Assembly (NCBI RefSeq): GCF_030700245.1
Contig: NZ_JAUYZI010000004.1
Span: forward strand, 62,001 to 126,000
DNA: 64,000 bases
Reading direction: 5' to 3'
Source of the DNA: Methylobacterium amylolyticum
GTDB lineage: Bacteria > Pseudomonadota > Alphaproteobacteria > Rhizobiales > Beijerinckiaceae
Shown here: piece by piece, positions 53,601 to 63,428 of the stretch
How positions within the stretch are numbered: the first letter of the stretch is position 1
How the letters are laid out: each line of letters starts with the position of its first letter
Position numbers and translations under genes: made by a program
The notes under the pieces: model-generated
The model's database searches: none
What the model was told of the DNA's origin: nothing
What the model saw: the letters and a program-made list of their open reading frames with translations, nothing else

Positions 53601-56600
53601 AGGCCGGCTTGGCCTCGGGTTCGAGGTAGTCCGCCACCGGCTGGGCGGGCCCGCCGCGCAGCAGCACGTAGAGGAACGGCACGAGCAGCAGCGTCGCCGG
53701 GGTGGCGAAGGCGATACCGCCCATCACCGCCCGGGCGAGCGCCGCGTTCTGCTCGCCGCCCTCGCCGGTGCCGAGCGCCATCGGGATCAGGCCGAGGAAC
53801 ATCGCCGACGCCGTCATCAGCACCGGCCGCAGCCGGGTCTCGCCCGCGGTGATCGCCGCCTCGAAGGCGCTGCACCCGGTCGCCTCCCGGTGCTCCTTGG
53901 CGAAGGTCACGAGCAGGATCGAGTTGGCCGAGGCGATGCCCACCGACATGATCGCCCCGAAGATCGAGGGGATCGAGAAGGTCGTGCCGGTGATGAACAG
54001 GCTCACGGTGATGCCGCAGAACGCCATCGGCAGGGCGGCGATGACCACGAAGGGGTCGCCCCAACTCTGGTAGTTCACGGCCATCAGCAGGTAGACGGCG
54101 ATCAGCGCGATGCCGAGGCCGATCTCCAGGCGGAGGAAGGCCGAGTCCATGTTCTCGATCTGGCCGCGGATGCTGATCTTGTCGGGCGCCTCGAGATTCT
54201 TCTGCTCGTCCTGCACGATGGCCCGGATATCCCGCGCTACCGAGCCGAGGTCACGGTCCTGCACCGAGGCGAAGATGTCGAAGGTCGGCTGGACGTTGAC
54301 GTGGTTGATCACCGTCTGGGTCGGCACGCGGCGCAGGTCGGCGACGCTCGACAGCAGGGTCAGCACCCCGGGACCCGAGCCGGTGGAAGCGCGCACGAAC
54401 AGCGGCGTGTTGCGCAGGTCGGTGAGCGAGCTGTTGCGGTACTCGGGCGTCTGCACCCAGAGCTGGTAGGGGATGCCGGTCTTCGGGTCCGGCCAGAAGT
54501 TCGGCGTCACCTGATAGCTGCCGGACAGCGAGATGTTCATGTTCTGCGCCACCGCCTGCTGCGTGAGCCCGAGCTCGGAGGCCAGCCGCCGGTCGACGTC
54601 GATGTAGAATTGCGGTTCGTTGACGATCTGCTGGAGGTGGACGTCGACGAGGCCCTTGGTCTCCTTCATCCGGCGGACGATGTTCTGCGCCACCTCCAGG
54701 TCCTTCTCGGGGTGGCGGCCCGAGACCTGCACGTCGATCGGGGTGATCACGCCGAAGTTGAGGATCTGGGTGATCATGTCGGCGGGCTGGAAGTAGGCGA
54801 TCATGTCGGGGAAGCGCTGCATCAGCACGGCGCGCAGGCGCTTCTTGTAGGCTGCGATCGACCCGTGCCCTTCCTTGAGGCTGATCAGCATCTGCCCGTC
54901 GTTGTAGGCCACGAACGAGCCGTCGGAGAAGGCGAAGTTGTAGTTGATCGACGGCAGGCCGATATTGTCGAGGATCTGCTCGATCTCGCCCTCGGGGATC
55001 ACCTCGCGCACCACGTCCTCGACCTGCGCGAAGACCTGCTCGGTGGTCTCGATGCGCATGCCCGGCCGGGTGCGCAGGTGCAGCGTCATCTGGCTGCCCT
55101 CGATCTCGGGGAAGTAGTCCTGGCCGGTGAAGGCGAACAGCGTGCCGCCGAGCGCCAGGATCGCCCCGGCGACGCAGGCCGTGGCGATCCGCCGGGCGAG
55201 CACGACGTGCAGCAGCCCGACATACCCCCGGTGGAAGGCCGCGAAGCGCCGCTCGAAACCAGCGTGGAACCACCGGGCGAAGCGGATCACCGGGCGGCCG
55301 ACCACCCCCGCCGCGCGCCCGAGCCGGGTCCGCCGCGGCGCACCCCGTTCCTGCCCGTCCTCCGCCGGACGATCCCTCCCGGGCCGATCCTTCGCGTGCT
55401 TGGCCGCGTATTCGGGGGCGACGATCACGTCGATCAGCAGCGGCACCAGGGTGCGCGACAGCAGGTACGAGGTCAGCATCGCGAACACCACCGCCATCGC
55501 CTGCGGGGTGAACAGGAACTTCGGCGTGTCGGCGAGCGCGAACACCGCGGTGAAGGCGGCGCAGATCGACAGCGTCGAGATCAGCGCCGGCTTGGCGATG
55601 CCGGCGGCGCCGTGGACGACGCTCTCCCGGAACTCCTCGCCCTCCTCGAACAGGCGGTACGTGTTCTCGATCGCCACGGTGGCGTCGTCCACGAGGATGC
55701 CGACCGCGAGCGCGAGGCCCCCCAGCGTCATCACGTTGATGGTCTCGCCGAGCGCTGCCAGCGCCGCGAGCGAGGTCATGACGCAGAGCGGGATCGAGAT
55801 CAGCACGATCAGCGTCGAGCGCCACGAGCCGAGGAACAGCAGGATGGTCAGGCCGGTGAGCGCGGCGGCGATGGCCGCCTCGTGCAGCACCCCGCGGATC
55901 GCGTTCGACACGAACACCGATTGGTCGAACAGCAGCTTGACGCTCATGCCCTCCGGCGCGGCCGCGCGGATCAGCGGCATCATCGCCTTCACGTTGTCGA
56001 CGACGCTCAGCGTCGAGGCGTTGCCGTTCTTGATGATCGGCAGCAGCACCGCCTGGCCGCCGTCGGCGCGCACCACGTTGACCTGCGGCGGCCCGCCGTC
56101 GCGGACGTAGGCCACGTCGCGCATCAGCACCGGCTGGCCGGCCACCACCGTGATCGGCGCGAGGTTGAGCGTCTCGATCGAGGGCGGCGTGGCGTTGAGC
56201 TGGATCGGGTATTGCTGCTCGCCGATCTTGGAGAGGCCCGAGGGCACGGTGAGGTTCTGCGCGCTCATCGCGTTGGTGACGTCGAGCGGCGTCAGCCCGA
56301 GCGCCTGGAGCGCGTTGAGGTCGAGATCGACCATGATCTGCCGCGGGGCGCCGCCGAAGGGCGTCGGCAGCGTCGAACCCGGCACCTGCGTCAGCGTCTG
56401 GCGGACGCGGTAGAGGCCGTAATCGTAGACCTTGTTCAGGCTGTCCTTGGCCGAGGACAGGACCATCTGGATCACCGGCACGGAGGAGGCGGAGTAGCGC
56501 ACCACGATCGGCGGCTGCGTGCCCGGCGGCATCACCGCGCGGATCGAGTTCGCCGAGGACACCACCTGCGCCACCGCGAGGTCGATGCTGACCGACTGGT

Positions 56601-56889
56601 CGAAGTAGATGCGCTGCACCGCCGTGCCCTGGAGCGTGGTCGACTCCATGCGGCGGATGTTGTTGACGTTGTTGGAGAACGAGTACTCCGAGTAGGTCGT
56701 GATCCGCTGCTCCATCTCCGGCGCGGCGAGACCGTTGTAGGTCCAGACCACCACGACGACCGGGATGTCGACGACCGGCAGCACGTCCTTGGGCATGACG
56801 ACGATCGCGCCGACGCCGCCGAGCATCATCAGCACGGCGAGTACGTAGGTCGTGATCCGGAACTTCAGGGCGTAGAGGACGAGACCCAT
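53599..56889 (-). CDS. RND efflux transporter, inner-membrane subunit (AcrB/HAE1 type)
   Basis: A 1096-residue RND protein with the usual duplicated layout: TM1 at the N-terminus, a large periplasmic loop, TM2-6, then a repeat. The TM4 motif GILVDDATVAIENTYR supplies proton-relay aspartates. A polar ~70-residue insertion between the halves (AKDRPGRDRPAEDGQERGAP) is longer than normal. Such pumps expel drugs or lipids with a periplasmic adaptor and TolC-type channel. No adaptor gene is next to it in the window. Confidence 0.9.
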   Translation of the reverse strand: MGLVLYALKFRITTYVLAVLMMLGGVGAIVVMPKDVLPVVDIPVVVVVWTYNGLAAPEMEQRITTYSEYSFSNNVNNIRRMESTTLQGTAVQRIYFDQSVSIDLAVAQVVSSANSIRAVMPPGTQPPIVVRYSASSVPVIQMVLSSAKDSLNKVYDYGLYRVRQTLTQVPGSTLPTPFGGAPRQIMVDLDLNALQALGLTPLDVTNAMSAQNLTVPSGLSKIGEQQYPIQLNATPPSIETLNLAPITVVAGQPVLMRDVAYVRDGGPPQVNVVRADGGQAVLLPIIKNGNASTLSVVDNVKAMMPLIRAAAPEGMSVKLLFDQSVFVSNAIRGVLHEAAIAAALTGLTILLFLGSWRSTLIVLISIPLCVMTSLAALAALGETINVMTLGGLALAVGILVDDATVAIENTYRLFEEGEEFRESVVHGAAGIAKPALISTLSICAAFTAVFALADTPKFLFTPQAMAVVFAMLTSYLLSRTLVPLLIDVIVAPEYAAKHAKDRPGRDRPAEDGQERGAPRRTRLGRAAGVVGRPVIRFARWFHAGFERRFAAFHRGYVGLLHVVLARRIATACVAGAILALGGTLFAFTGQDYFPEIEGSQMTLHLRTRPGMRIETTEQVFAQVEDVVREVIPEGEIEQILDNIGLPSINYNFAFSDGSFVAYNDGQMLISLKEGHGSIAAYKKRLRAVLMQRFPDMIAYFQPADMITQILNFGVITPIDVQVSGRHPEKDLEVAQNIVRRMKETKGLVDVHLQQIVNEPQFYIDVDRRLASELGLTQQAVAQNMNISLSGSYQVTPNFWPDPKTGIPYQLWVQTPEYRNSSLTDLRNTPLFVRASTGSGPGVLTLLSSVADLRRVPTQTVINHVNVQPTFDIFASVQDRDLGSVARDIRAIVQDEQKNLEAPDKISIRGQIENMDSAFLRLEIGLGIALIAVYLLMAVNYQSWGDPFVVIAALPMAFCGITVSLFITGTTFSIPSIFGAIMSVGIASANSILLVTFAKEHREATGCSAFEAAITAGETRLRPVLMTASAMFLGLIPMALGTGEGGEQNAALARAVMGGIAFATPATLLLVPFLYVLLRGGPAQPVADYLEPEAKPA

Positions 56890-57029
56890 GCGCTCACGTC
56901 TCCGCGCCCGCGTTCCGGGCAGCCGGCGTCACGGGCGCAATCCTGGCGTGAAACGCGGGCCGCGGCGAGGCGCGCCGCCGTCGCAGGGGCCGTGGCGGCC
57001 GGCTCGCTCCGCGGGGCCCCGGGGCGTCG

Positions 57030-57464
57030 TCAGCGCAGCAGCGCGCTCTTGTCGACGTGGAGCGCGGCGGCGATCTCGTCGAGCGCCTTGTGCTCGACCT
57101 CGCTGATGCCGCCGAAATCGGCCACGTCGGCGCCGATCAGGAACACGTCCTGGCGCTGTTCCACCGGCCGCTCGGCGATGGCCCCGACGAAGCGCAGGTT
57201 CTCCAGCCGCCCGGCGCGGGACTTGGCCCGCGTGATCGCCTCGTAGAGTTCCTGCTCGACGCGCAGCGTGTCGTAGGACTTCTCCAGGATCGGGTTGGCG
57301 CGGATCCCGGTGATTGCCGAGTCGATCTCCTCCTCGGCCACGTCGCCGTCGGCGACGATGACGTTGGCCGCCGCCGAGACCGAGGCCTGGAGGAACACCG
57401 CGTCGCCCGCATACGACATGATCGTGCGGCCGAACCGAAGGATGGCGTCCTGGAATATGCTCAT
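57030..57464 (-). CDS. TerB family tellurite resistance-like protein
   Basis: A 144-residue helical protein starting MSIFQDAILRFGRTIMSY with an AGGAGG ribosome binding site just upstream. ANVIVADGDVAEEEIDSAI and SEVEHKALDEIAAAL are EF-like metal-binding helical segments of the TerB family. It is alone, not in a ter operon, so the role is uncertain. Confidence 0.8.
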   Translation of the reverse strand: MSIFQDAILRFGRTIMSYAGDAVFLQASVSAAANVIVADGDVAEEEIDSAITGIRANPILEKSYDTLRVEQELYEAITRAKSRAGRLENLRFVGAIAERPVEQRQDVFLIGADVADFGGISEVEHKALDEIAAALHVDKSALLR

Positions 57465-57579
57465 ACCCACCTCCTGCGGACAGCAAAGGCGGGCATTGCC
57501 GCGGTCGAGTCAAGTCGCGGCCGAGCTTCGGCCGCCCGGAGGGCCGGCGCGGCGCCGACGGATGCCGCGCGGCAGCCCC

Positions 57580-57804
57580 TCAGCAGCAGCGGAAGCCCGA
57601 CGTGTTGCCGACGCCGAACCGGGCGTTCTCGCGGTTGCGGAAGAACTCCAGCTCGGTCATCGGCTCCTGGTCGGGATGGGTGCGTCGGACGTGGTCGGCG
57701 TAGGTCTGGTAATCCCCCTGGCCGACCATCAGCCGGGCGCCGTCGCAGACGCACTTGGTGAGCGTCTGCCAGCGGTTCCGCAGGGTCTGCGACGGTTGCG
57801 CCAT
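57580..57804 (-). CDS. ybdD: YbdD/YjiX family small protein
   Basis: A 74-residue protein: MVGQGDYQTYADHVRRTHPD, then MTELEFFRNRENARFG are diagnostic of YbdD. In other bacteria it pairs with CstA or the BtsT pyruvate transporter and is needed for uptake. It starts 4 bases after cstA ends. Confidence 0.92.
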   Translation of the reverse strand: MAQPSQTLRNRWQTLTKCVCDGARLMVGQGDYQTYADHVRRTHPDQEPMTELEFFRNRENARFGVGNTSGFRCC

Positions 57805-57808
57805 GGGC

Positions 57809-59866
57809 CTACTCCGCCGCGACCATCTTGGGCTCGGTCTCCAGAGCCGTCCAGCGGTCGGCGCGCCACGCCTTCACGCAGGCCAGGATCCCGAACGCGG
57901 CGATCGCCAGCACGAGCCCGATGAACAGGGCGGCGAGCGCGGCGTCGATGCGGTCGTTGAAGATGATCTGGCTCATCTGGTCGGCGTTCTTGGCCGGGGC
58001 CAGCACCTTCCCCTCGGCGGCGGCCGCGCTGTAGCGGTCGGCGTGGGCGAGGAAGCCGATCCGCGGGTCGGCCGAGAAGATCTTCTGCCAGCCGGCGGTC
58101 AGGGTGCAGATGCACAGCCAGATGGTGGGGATGATCGTCACGAACGCGTAGCGCTCGCGCTTCATCTTGAAGATCACCACCGTGCACAGCGTCAGCGCCA
58201 CCGCGGCCAACATCTGGTTGGAGATGCCGAACAGCGGCCACAGGGTGTTGATGCCGCCCAGCGGGTCGGTCACCCCCTGGTAGAGGAAGTAGCCCCAGGC
58301 GCCCACGGAGATCGCGGTCGCGACGATGCTCGGGACCCAGGCGTCCGTGCGTTTGAACCCCGGCGCGGCGAGCCCGATCAGGTCCTGCACCATGAACCGG
58401 CAGGCCCGCGTCCCGGCATCGACCGCGGTGAGGATGAACAGCGCCTCGAACAGGATGGCGAAGTGGTACCAGAAGGCCATCATCGCCTTGCCGCCGATGG
58501 CGGAGGAGATGATGTGAGCCATGCCGACCGCGAGCGTCGGCGCGCCGCCGGCCCGCGAGATGATGGTGTGCTCGCCCACATCCTGGGCGGTCTGGGTGAT
58601 GACCTCGGGGGTCGTCGGGAAGCCGAGCTTGGTCACGGCGGCGGCGGCGGTCTCCGGCGTGGTGCCGAGGAGGGCGGCCGGCGAGTTCATGGTGAAGTAG
58701 ACGCCGGGATCGATCACGCAGGCGGCGACCAGCGCCATGATCGCCACGAACGATTCCATCAGCATGCCGCCGTAGCCGACGAAGCGGGCGTCCGCCTCGC
58801 TGGCGATGAGCTTCGGCGTGGTGCCCGACGAGATCAGCGAGTGGAAGCCCGAGACCGCGCCGCAGGCGATGGTGATGAACAGGAACGGGAACAGGCTGCC
58901 CGACCAGACCGGGCCGGTACCGTCCACGAACTTCGTCAGCGCCGGCATCTGCATGTGCGGGGCGACGATGGCGATGCCGAGCGCCAGCCCGACGATCGTG
59001 CCGATCTTGAGGAAGGTCGAGAGGTAGTCGCGCGGGGCGAGCAGCAGCCAGACCGGCAGGATCGAGGCGACGAAGCCGTAGCCGATCAGCAGCCAGCAGA
59101 GCTGCGTGCCGGTGAAGGTGAAGGCCGGGCCCCAGACCGGGCTGTCGGCCACCGAGCCGCCGAACACGATCGCGGCCATCAGCAGGATGAAGCCGAGGAT
59201 CGAGACCTCGCCGATCTTACCGGGGCGGATGTAGCGGGTGTAGATCCCCATCAGCATGGCGATCGGGATCGTCATCATGACGGTGAAGGTGCCCCAGGGG
59301 CTCTCGGCCAGCGCCTTGACGACGATGAGCGCCAGCACCGCCAGCAGGATCACCATGATCATGAAGGTGCCGAACAGGGCGATGATGCCGGGCACCGTGC
59401 CGAGTTCCGAGCGGATCAGCTCGCCGAGCGAGCGGCCGTCGCGGCGCATCGAGACGAACAGGACCATGAAGTCCTGCACCGCGCCCGCGAGCACGACACC
59501 GGCCAGGATCCAGAGCATGCCGGGCAGGTAGCCCATCTGCGCGGCGAGCACCGGGCCGACCAGCGGGCCGGCGCCGGCGATGGCGGCGAAGTGGTGGCCG
59601 AACAGCACGGACTTGTTGGTGGGGACGTAGTCGAGCCCGTCGTTGTGGCGCACGGCCGGGGTGGCGCGCTTCGGATCGAGGCGCATCACGTGGTTGGCGA
59701 TGAACAGGGAGTAGTAGCGGTAGGCGATCAGGTAGACGCAGACCGCCGCCACCACGATCCAGAGGGCGTTGATCGTCTCGCCGCGCTGAGTCGCGACGAT
59801 CGCGAGCGCGGCCGCGCCGAGCGCCCCCACCAGGGCCCAGGGCCCGTGTTTCTGCAAAGCGGTCAT
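57809..59866 (-). CDS. cstA: Carbon starvation protein CstA (pyruvate/peptide transporter family)
   Basis: A 685-residue membrane protein with about 16-18 hydrophobic helices. The family signatures FGHHFAAIAGAGPLVGPVLAAQ, NDGLDYVPTNKSV, SGTTPKLI and RACRFMVQDLIG are visible. It takes up pyruvate or small peptides, usually when carbon is limiting. It is translated with ybdD downstream and divergent from a beta-hydroxyacid dehydrogenase gene across a 229-base gap. Confidence 0.95.
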   Translation of the reverse strand: MTALQKHGPWALVGALGAAALAIVATQRGETINALWIVVAAVCVYLIAYRYYSLFIANHVMRLDPKRATPAVRHNDGLDYVPTNKSVLFGHHFAAIAGAGPLVGPVLAAQMGYLPGMLWILAGVVLAGAVQDFMVLFVSMRRDGRSLGELIRSELGTVPGIIALFGTFMIMVILLAVLALIVVKALAESPWGTFTVMMTIPIAMLMGIYTRYIRPGKIGEVSILGFILLMAAIVFGGSVADSPVWGPAFTFTGTQLCWLLIGYGFVASILPVWLLLAPRDYLSTFLKIGTIVGLALGIAIVAPHMQMPALTKFVDGTGPVWSGSLFPFLFITIACGAVSGFHSLISSGTTPKLIASEADARFVGYGGMLMESFVAIMALVAACVIDPGVYFTMNSPAALLGTTPETAAAAVTKLGFPTTPEVITQTAQDVGEHTIISRAGGAPTLAVGMAHIISSAIGGKAMMAFWYHFAILFEALFILTAVDAGTRACRFMVQDLIGLAAPGFKRTDAWVPSIVATAISVGAWGYFLYQGVTDPLGGINTLWPLFGISNQMLAAVALTLCTVVIFKMKRERYAFVTIIPTIWLCICTLTAGWQKIFSADPRIGFLAHADRYSAAAAEGKVLAPAKNADQMSQIIFNDRIDAALAALFIGLVLAIAAFGILACVKAWRADRWTALETEPKMVAAE

Positions 59867-60095
59867 CGCCGTCTCGCTCCCGTGACCGGCTCTTCAGGGC
59901 CGGAGACCGAACGGCTTTTTGGCGGAATTTTGCCGGTAAGCAAATCCTTTCCGAACCGCTCCGCGACATTCGATGCCGAATTGTTCCCTCGGGTCCGCGG
60001 TGGCGGGGATGGATTCGTCACCCCTGCCGTGTCGCGCCCGCGCCATACTGCGCTATACAGCGCCCGCATTTCGGCGACAGGGCTGGAGACGGGCG

Positions 60096-60965
60096 ATGGC
60101 GAAGGTTGCGTTCCTGGGGCTCGGCGTGATGGGCTCGCCGATGGCGGGGCATCTCGCCAAGAAGGGCGGCCACGAGGTCACCGTCTACAACCGCACCGGC
60201 GCACGCGCCGAGGCCTGGGTGAAGGCCAACGGCGGCGCGCACGCCGCGACCCCGCGTCAGGCGGCCGAGGGCGCGGAGATCGTGTTCGCCTGCGTCGGCA
60301 ACGACGACGACCTGCGCAGCGTGGTGCTCGGCGAGGACGGGGCGCTCGCCGGGATGAGCCCGGGGGCGATCTTCGTCGACCACACCACCGCCTCGGCGGA
60401 GGTCGCCCGCGAACTCGCCGCGGCGGCCGAGGCGAAGGGGCTCGGCTTCATCGACGCGCCGGTCTCCGGCGGCCAGGCGGGGGCCGAGAACGGCGTGCTC
60501 ACCGTGATGTGCGGCGGCGACGCGGCGACCTACGCCAAGGTCGAGGGCGCGATCGGCTCCTACGCCCGCGCCTGCCGGCTGATGGGACCCGCGGGCGCCG
60601 GCCAGCTCACCAAGATGGTCAACCAGATCTGCATCGCCGGCCTCGTGCAGGGGCTCTCCGAAGGCGTGCACTTCGCCAAGCGCGCCGGCCTCGACGTGGA
60701 GGCGGTCCTCGACGTGATCGCCAAGGGCGCGGCCGGCTCCTGGCAGATGGAGAACCGCGGCAAGACCATGAACGCGGGCAAGTTCGACTTCGGCTTCGCG
60801 GTCGACTGGATGCGCAAGGACCTCGGCATCCTCCTCGACGAGGCCCGGCGCAACGGCGCCAAGCTGCCGGTCTCGGCGCTGGTCGACCAGTTCTACGCCG
60901 AGGTGCAGACGATGGGCGGCGGCCGCTGGGACACGTCGAGCCTCGTCGCCCGACTGGAGCGCTAA
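60096..60965 (+). CDS. NAD(P)-dependent beta-hydroxyacid dehydrogenase (3-hydroxyisobutyrate / tartronate semialdehyde reductase type)
   Basis: A 289-residue enzyme with a Rossmann motif GLGVMGSPMAGHLAKKG (about 8-24), the substrate motif DAPVSGGQAGAENG (about 120-133) and the catalytic lysine in QLTKMVNQ (Lys173). The family includes GarR/GlxR, MmsB and 6-phosphogluconate-like reductases; the exact substrate is not decidable. A GGAGACGGGCG leader precedes the ATG. It is divergent from cstA. Confidence 0.88.
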   Translation: MAKVAFLGLGVMGSPMAGHLAKKGGHEVTVYNRTGARAEAWVKANGGAHAATPRQAAEGAEIVFACVGNDDDLRSVVLGEDGALAGMSPGAIFVDHTTASAEVARELAAAAEAKGLGFIDAPVSGGQAGAENGVLTVMCGGDAATYAKVEGAIGSYARACRLMGPAGAGQLTKMVNQICIAGLVQGLSEGVHFAKRAGLDVEAVLDVIAKGAAGSWQMENRGKTMNAGKFDFGFAVDWMRKDLGILLDEARRNGAKLPVSALVDQFYAEVQTMGGGRWDTSSLVARLER

Positions 60966-60986
60966 GACTGGAGCGCTGTGACCCCG

Positions 60987-61901
60987 TCAGAGTGCGGCCG
61001 GATCGACCCAGCGCCAGTCCGGCCCCATCTGGTGACGGAACCACGTGAACTGGCGCTTGGCGTAGGCGCGCGTGTCCGCCTGCCCCCGCGCGATGGCCGC
61101 CTCCAGGTCGAGCGTCCCGTCGAGGTGGGCGATCAGCCCGGGCACGCCGTGGGCGCGCATCACCGGCAGCATCGGGTCGAGGCGGCGGGCGCGCAAGCCC
61201 GCGACCTCGTCGAGGGCGCCGGCCGCGATCATCGCCCGGAAGCGCGCGTCGATCCGCGCGCGCAGCTCCGCGCGATCCGGCGCCAGGAAGATCTTTTCGA
61301 GATTCCATCCCGCCAGCGGGCCCGGCACCGGATCGCCGTGGAAGCTCTCGATCGGCCGGCCGGTCCCCATGAAGATTTCCAGGGCGCGCATCACCCGCAT
61401 GCGGTCGCTGGGGCGCAGGCGCGCGGCGCCCGCGGGATCGAGGCGGGCGAGATCGGCGTGCAGCGCCTCGGTCGGTCGCCCCTCGGCCTCCGCCCGCACC
61501 CGCGCCCGCACCGCCTCCGGCACCGGCGGCAGCTCGGAAAGACCCTGCTCCAGGGCGCGGAAGTACAGGCCGGTGCCGCCCACGAAGACGGGCAGGCGGC
61601 CGTCGAGGTCGCGCAGCAGCGCCGCCGCGTCCCGGGCGAAGTGCCCGGCGGAGTGGTTCGTCGCCCCGTCCACGTGGCCGTAGAGATGGTGCGGGACGCG
61701 GCCCGCCTCCTCCGGGTCCGGCCGCGCGGTGAGGACGCGCAGGTCCGCGTAGACCTGCATCGAGTCGGTGTTGATCACGACGCCGCCGCGCGCGCGCGCG
61801 ATCCGGCTCGCGAGTGCCGACTTGCCCGAGGCGGTCGGCCCTGCGATGAGGACCGCCGCCGGACGATCCCGGGCCTCGGATGACAAGGCGTTGCTCCGCA
61901 T
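60987..61901 (-). CDS. miaA: tRNA dimethylallyltransferase
   Basis: A 304-residue enzyme that adds a dimethylallyl group to A37 of tRNAs reading U-starting codons. The P-loop [11 protein letters not shown] is at residues 21-31, with [40 protein letters not shown] and [35 protein letters not shown] is also typical. The start overlaps the serB ATG on the opposite strand by two bases; an internal TTG six codons in is an alternative. Confidence 0.95.
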   Translation of the reverse strand: MRSNALSSEARDRPAAVLIAGPTASGKSALASRIARARGGVVINTDSMQVYADLRVLTARPDPEEAGRVPHHLYGHVDGATNHSAGHFARDAAALLRDLDGRLPVFVGGTGLYFRALEQGLSELPPVPEAVRARVRAEAEGRPTEALHADLARLDPAGAARLRPSDRMRVMRALEIFMGTGRPIESFHGDPVPGPLAGWNLEKIFLAPDRAELRARIDARFRAMIAAGALDEVAGLRARRLDPMLPVMRAHGVPGLIAHLDGTLDLEAAIARGQADTRAYAKRQFTWFRHQMGPDWRWVDPAAL

Positions 61902-62793
61902 GCTGGTCGCGGTCCTGATAGCAAACCCGGAGCGCCCGGCCATCACCGACGCGGTGCTCGCCGAGGCCCGCGCCGTGCTCGGGACCGACCACCAGCCCCG
62001 TATCCTGCACCGCGCGGTCGCGGCCGAGCTGCCGGTGCCGGGCGGAGCCGCCGACGCCCTGGCCCTGACCGAGCGCCTGCGCGCGGCGCTGGGCTCCGAG
62101 CCGGTCGACGTGGCGGTGCTGCCCGCGGACGCCCATCGCCGCAAGCGCCTGTTCCTGGCCGACATGGACTCGACCATGATCGAGCAGGAATGCATCGACG
62201 AATTGGCCGGCACGCTGGGGCTGAAGGACCACGTCGCGGCGATCACCGAGCGGGCGATGCGCGGCGAGATCGCCTTCGAGCCGGCCCTGCGCGAGCGGGT
62301 GGCGCTCCTGAAGGACATCCCCGTCGGCGCGGTCGACGGGCTGATCGCCGAGCGGCTGAGCCTGACGCCCGGGGGCCGCACCCTGGTCCGGACCCTGCGC
62401 GCCCACGGCGCCCACACCTGCCTCGTCTCGGGGGGCTTCACCCTGTTCACCGGACCGATCGCCGAGACGATCGGCTTCCACGAGCACCGCGCCAACCGGC
62501 TGTGCGTGGCGGACGGGCGCCTGACCGGCTCGGTCGAGGACCCGATCGTCGGCAAGGCCGAGAAGCGCGCGAGCCTGATCGAACTGCGCGACCGGCTCGG
62601 TCTCGCCCCCGCCGACACCCTAGCGGTCGGCGACGGCGCCAACGACCTCGACATGCTGGGCGAGGCCGGCCTCGGCGTCGCCTTCCGCGCCAAGCCGGCG
62701 GTGGCCGCGGCCGCGCGGGCGCGGGTGGAGCACGGCGATCTCACCGCGCTGCTGTACCTTCAGGGCTACGCGGCGAGCGAGTTCGTGGGGTGA
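61900..62793 (+). CDS. serB: Phosphoserine phosphatase SerB
   Basis: A 297-residue HAD hydrolase for the last step of serine synthesis. A regulatory-type N-terminal ~80 residues precede the catalytic domain with [17 protein letters not shown] (nucleophile Asp88, Asp90), [24 protein letters not shown] and [10 protein letters not shown]. The ATG is shared in part with the divergent miaA start. Confidence 0.95.
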   Translation: MLVAVLIANPERPAITDAVLAEARAVLGTDHQPRILHRAVAAELPVPGGAADALALTERLRAALGSEPVDVAVLPADAHRRKRLFLADMDSTMIEQECIDELAGTLGLKDHVAAITERAMRGEIAFEPALRERVALLKDIPVGAVDGLIAERLSLTPGGRTLVRTLRAHGAHTCLVSGGFTLFTGPIAETIGFHEHRANRLCVADGRLTGSVEDPIVGKAEKRASLIELRDRLGLAPADTLAVGDGANDLDMLGEAGLGVAFRAKPAVAAAARARVEHGDLTALLYLQGYAASEFVG

Positions 62794-62806
62794 GAATCGA
62801 ACGCGG

Positions 62807-63325
62807 TCAGTGAAGACTGCGTGAGAGGGCGAGCACAGCTCCGAGAACGGCGATCGTCTGGAAGCCGACGGCGCCGATAAGCCATTTGATCGTCTCGGCC
62901 TTGGAGGTCGCGATCTCCCTGCGAACGGTTTCGATATCCGCTTTAGTCGAGAGCCTCAGTGCGTCGATATCGGCTTTAGTCGAAAGCTTGACGACGTCGA
63001 GGTCAGCCTTGGTCGAAAGCCTGAGGGCATCGAGGTCGGCCTTGGTCGAAAGCCTGAGGGCGTCGAGGTCGGCCTTGGTCGACAACCCGAGCGCCTCGAT
63101 GCCGGCCTTGGTCGAAAGCTTGAGCGCCTCGATATCGGCCTGTGTCTGGATCTTCAGCGCTTCGATGTCGCCCCGGACGGCCGCGATATCGCCCTTCGTC
63201 GCGAGATTGCCGTCGAGCACCTCGACCAGCGCGTCGGCCAAGCCCTCCGCCTGCTCGGGCGACAGCCGAGCCTTCTCCCGGAGCGTGCGCGAGAACTTCA
63301 GCGTATCGAAGGCGACCGCGGTCAT
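62807..63325 (-). CDS. Coiled-coil membrane-anchored protein with 11-residue repeats (DUF1640-like)
   Basis: A 172-residue protein. After a ~40-residue helical N-terminus (FSRTLREKARLSPEQAEGLA) there are seven 11-residue units, residues 59-135, of the type LSTKADLDALR. One C-terminal membrane helix lies at about 147-168. The hendecad period predicts a right-handed coiled coil anchored to the inner membrane. It resembles small coupler proteins of the DUF1640/CCDC90 type, but the assignment is tentative. Confidence 0.7.
   Translation of the reverse strand: MTAVAFDTLKFSRTLREKARLSPEQAEGLADALVEVLDGNLATKGDIAAVRGDIEALKIQTQADIEALKLSTKAGIEALGLSTKADLDALRLSTKADLDALRLSTKADLDVVKLSTKADIDALRLSTKADIETVRREIATSKAETIKWLIGAVGFQTIAVLGAVLALSRSLH
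62921..63151 (-). repeat. 33-base coding tandem repeats
   Basis: Seven in-frame units of 33 bases encode the 11-residue coiled-coil repeats. The two units at residues 81-102 are identical in protein sequence and almost so in DNA, suggesting recent expansion. Confidence 0.85.
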
Positions 63326-63428
63326 GGTGGCGGCTGGCGCTCGTTGGGATACCTATCCGTGACGCAAGGTGGACCGGCGCCCGCGCCCGCGTCAACGCGC
63401 GGGATCGCGGAGCGCCGGATCGGTGAAA

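Noticed and set aside
53050..57246. A 1398-codon plus-strand frame
   Set aside because: Spans the ends of several genes and the antisense of the RND pump; long only because stop codons are rare at this GC.
57755..61048. A 1097-codon plus-strand frame
   Set aside because: Antisense of cstA fused to an off-frame reading of the dehydrogenase gene; no protein-like features.
62921..63151. 33-base repeats considered as a CRISPR array
   Set aside because: They are in-frame coding repeats of a coiled-coil protein with no unique spacers.
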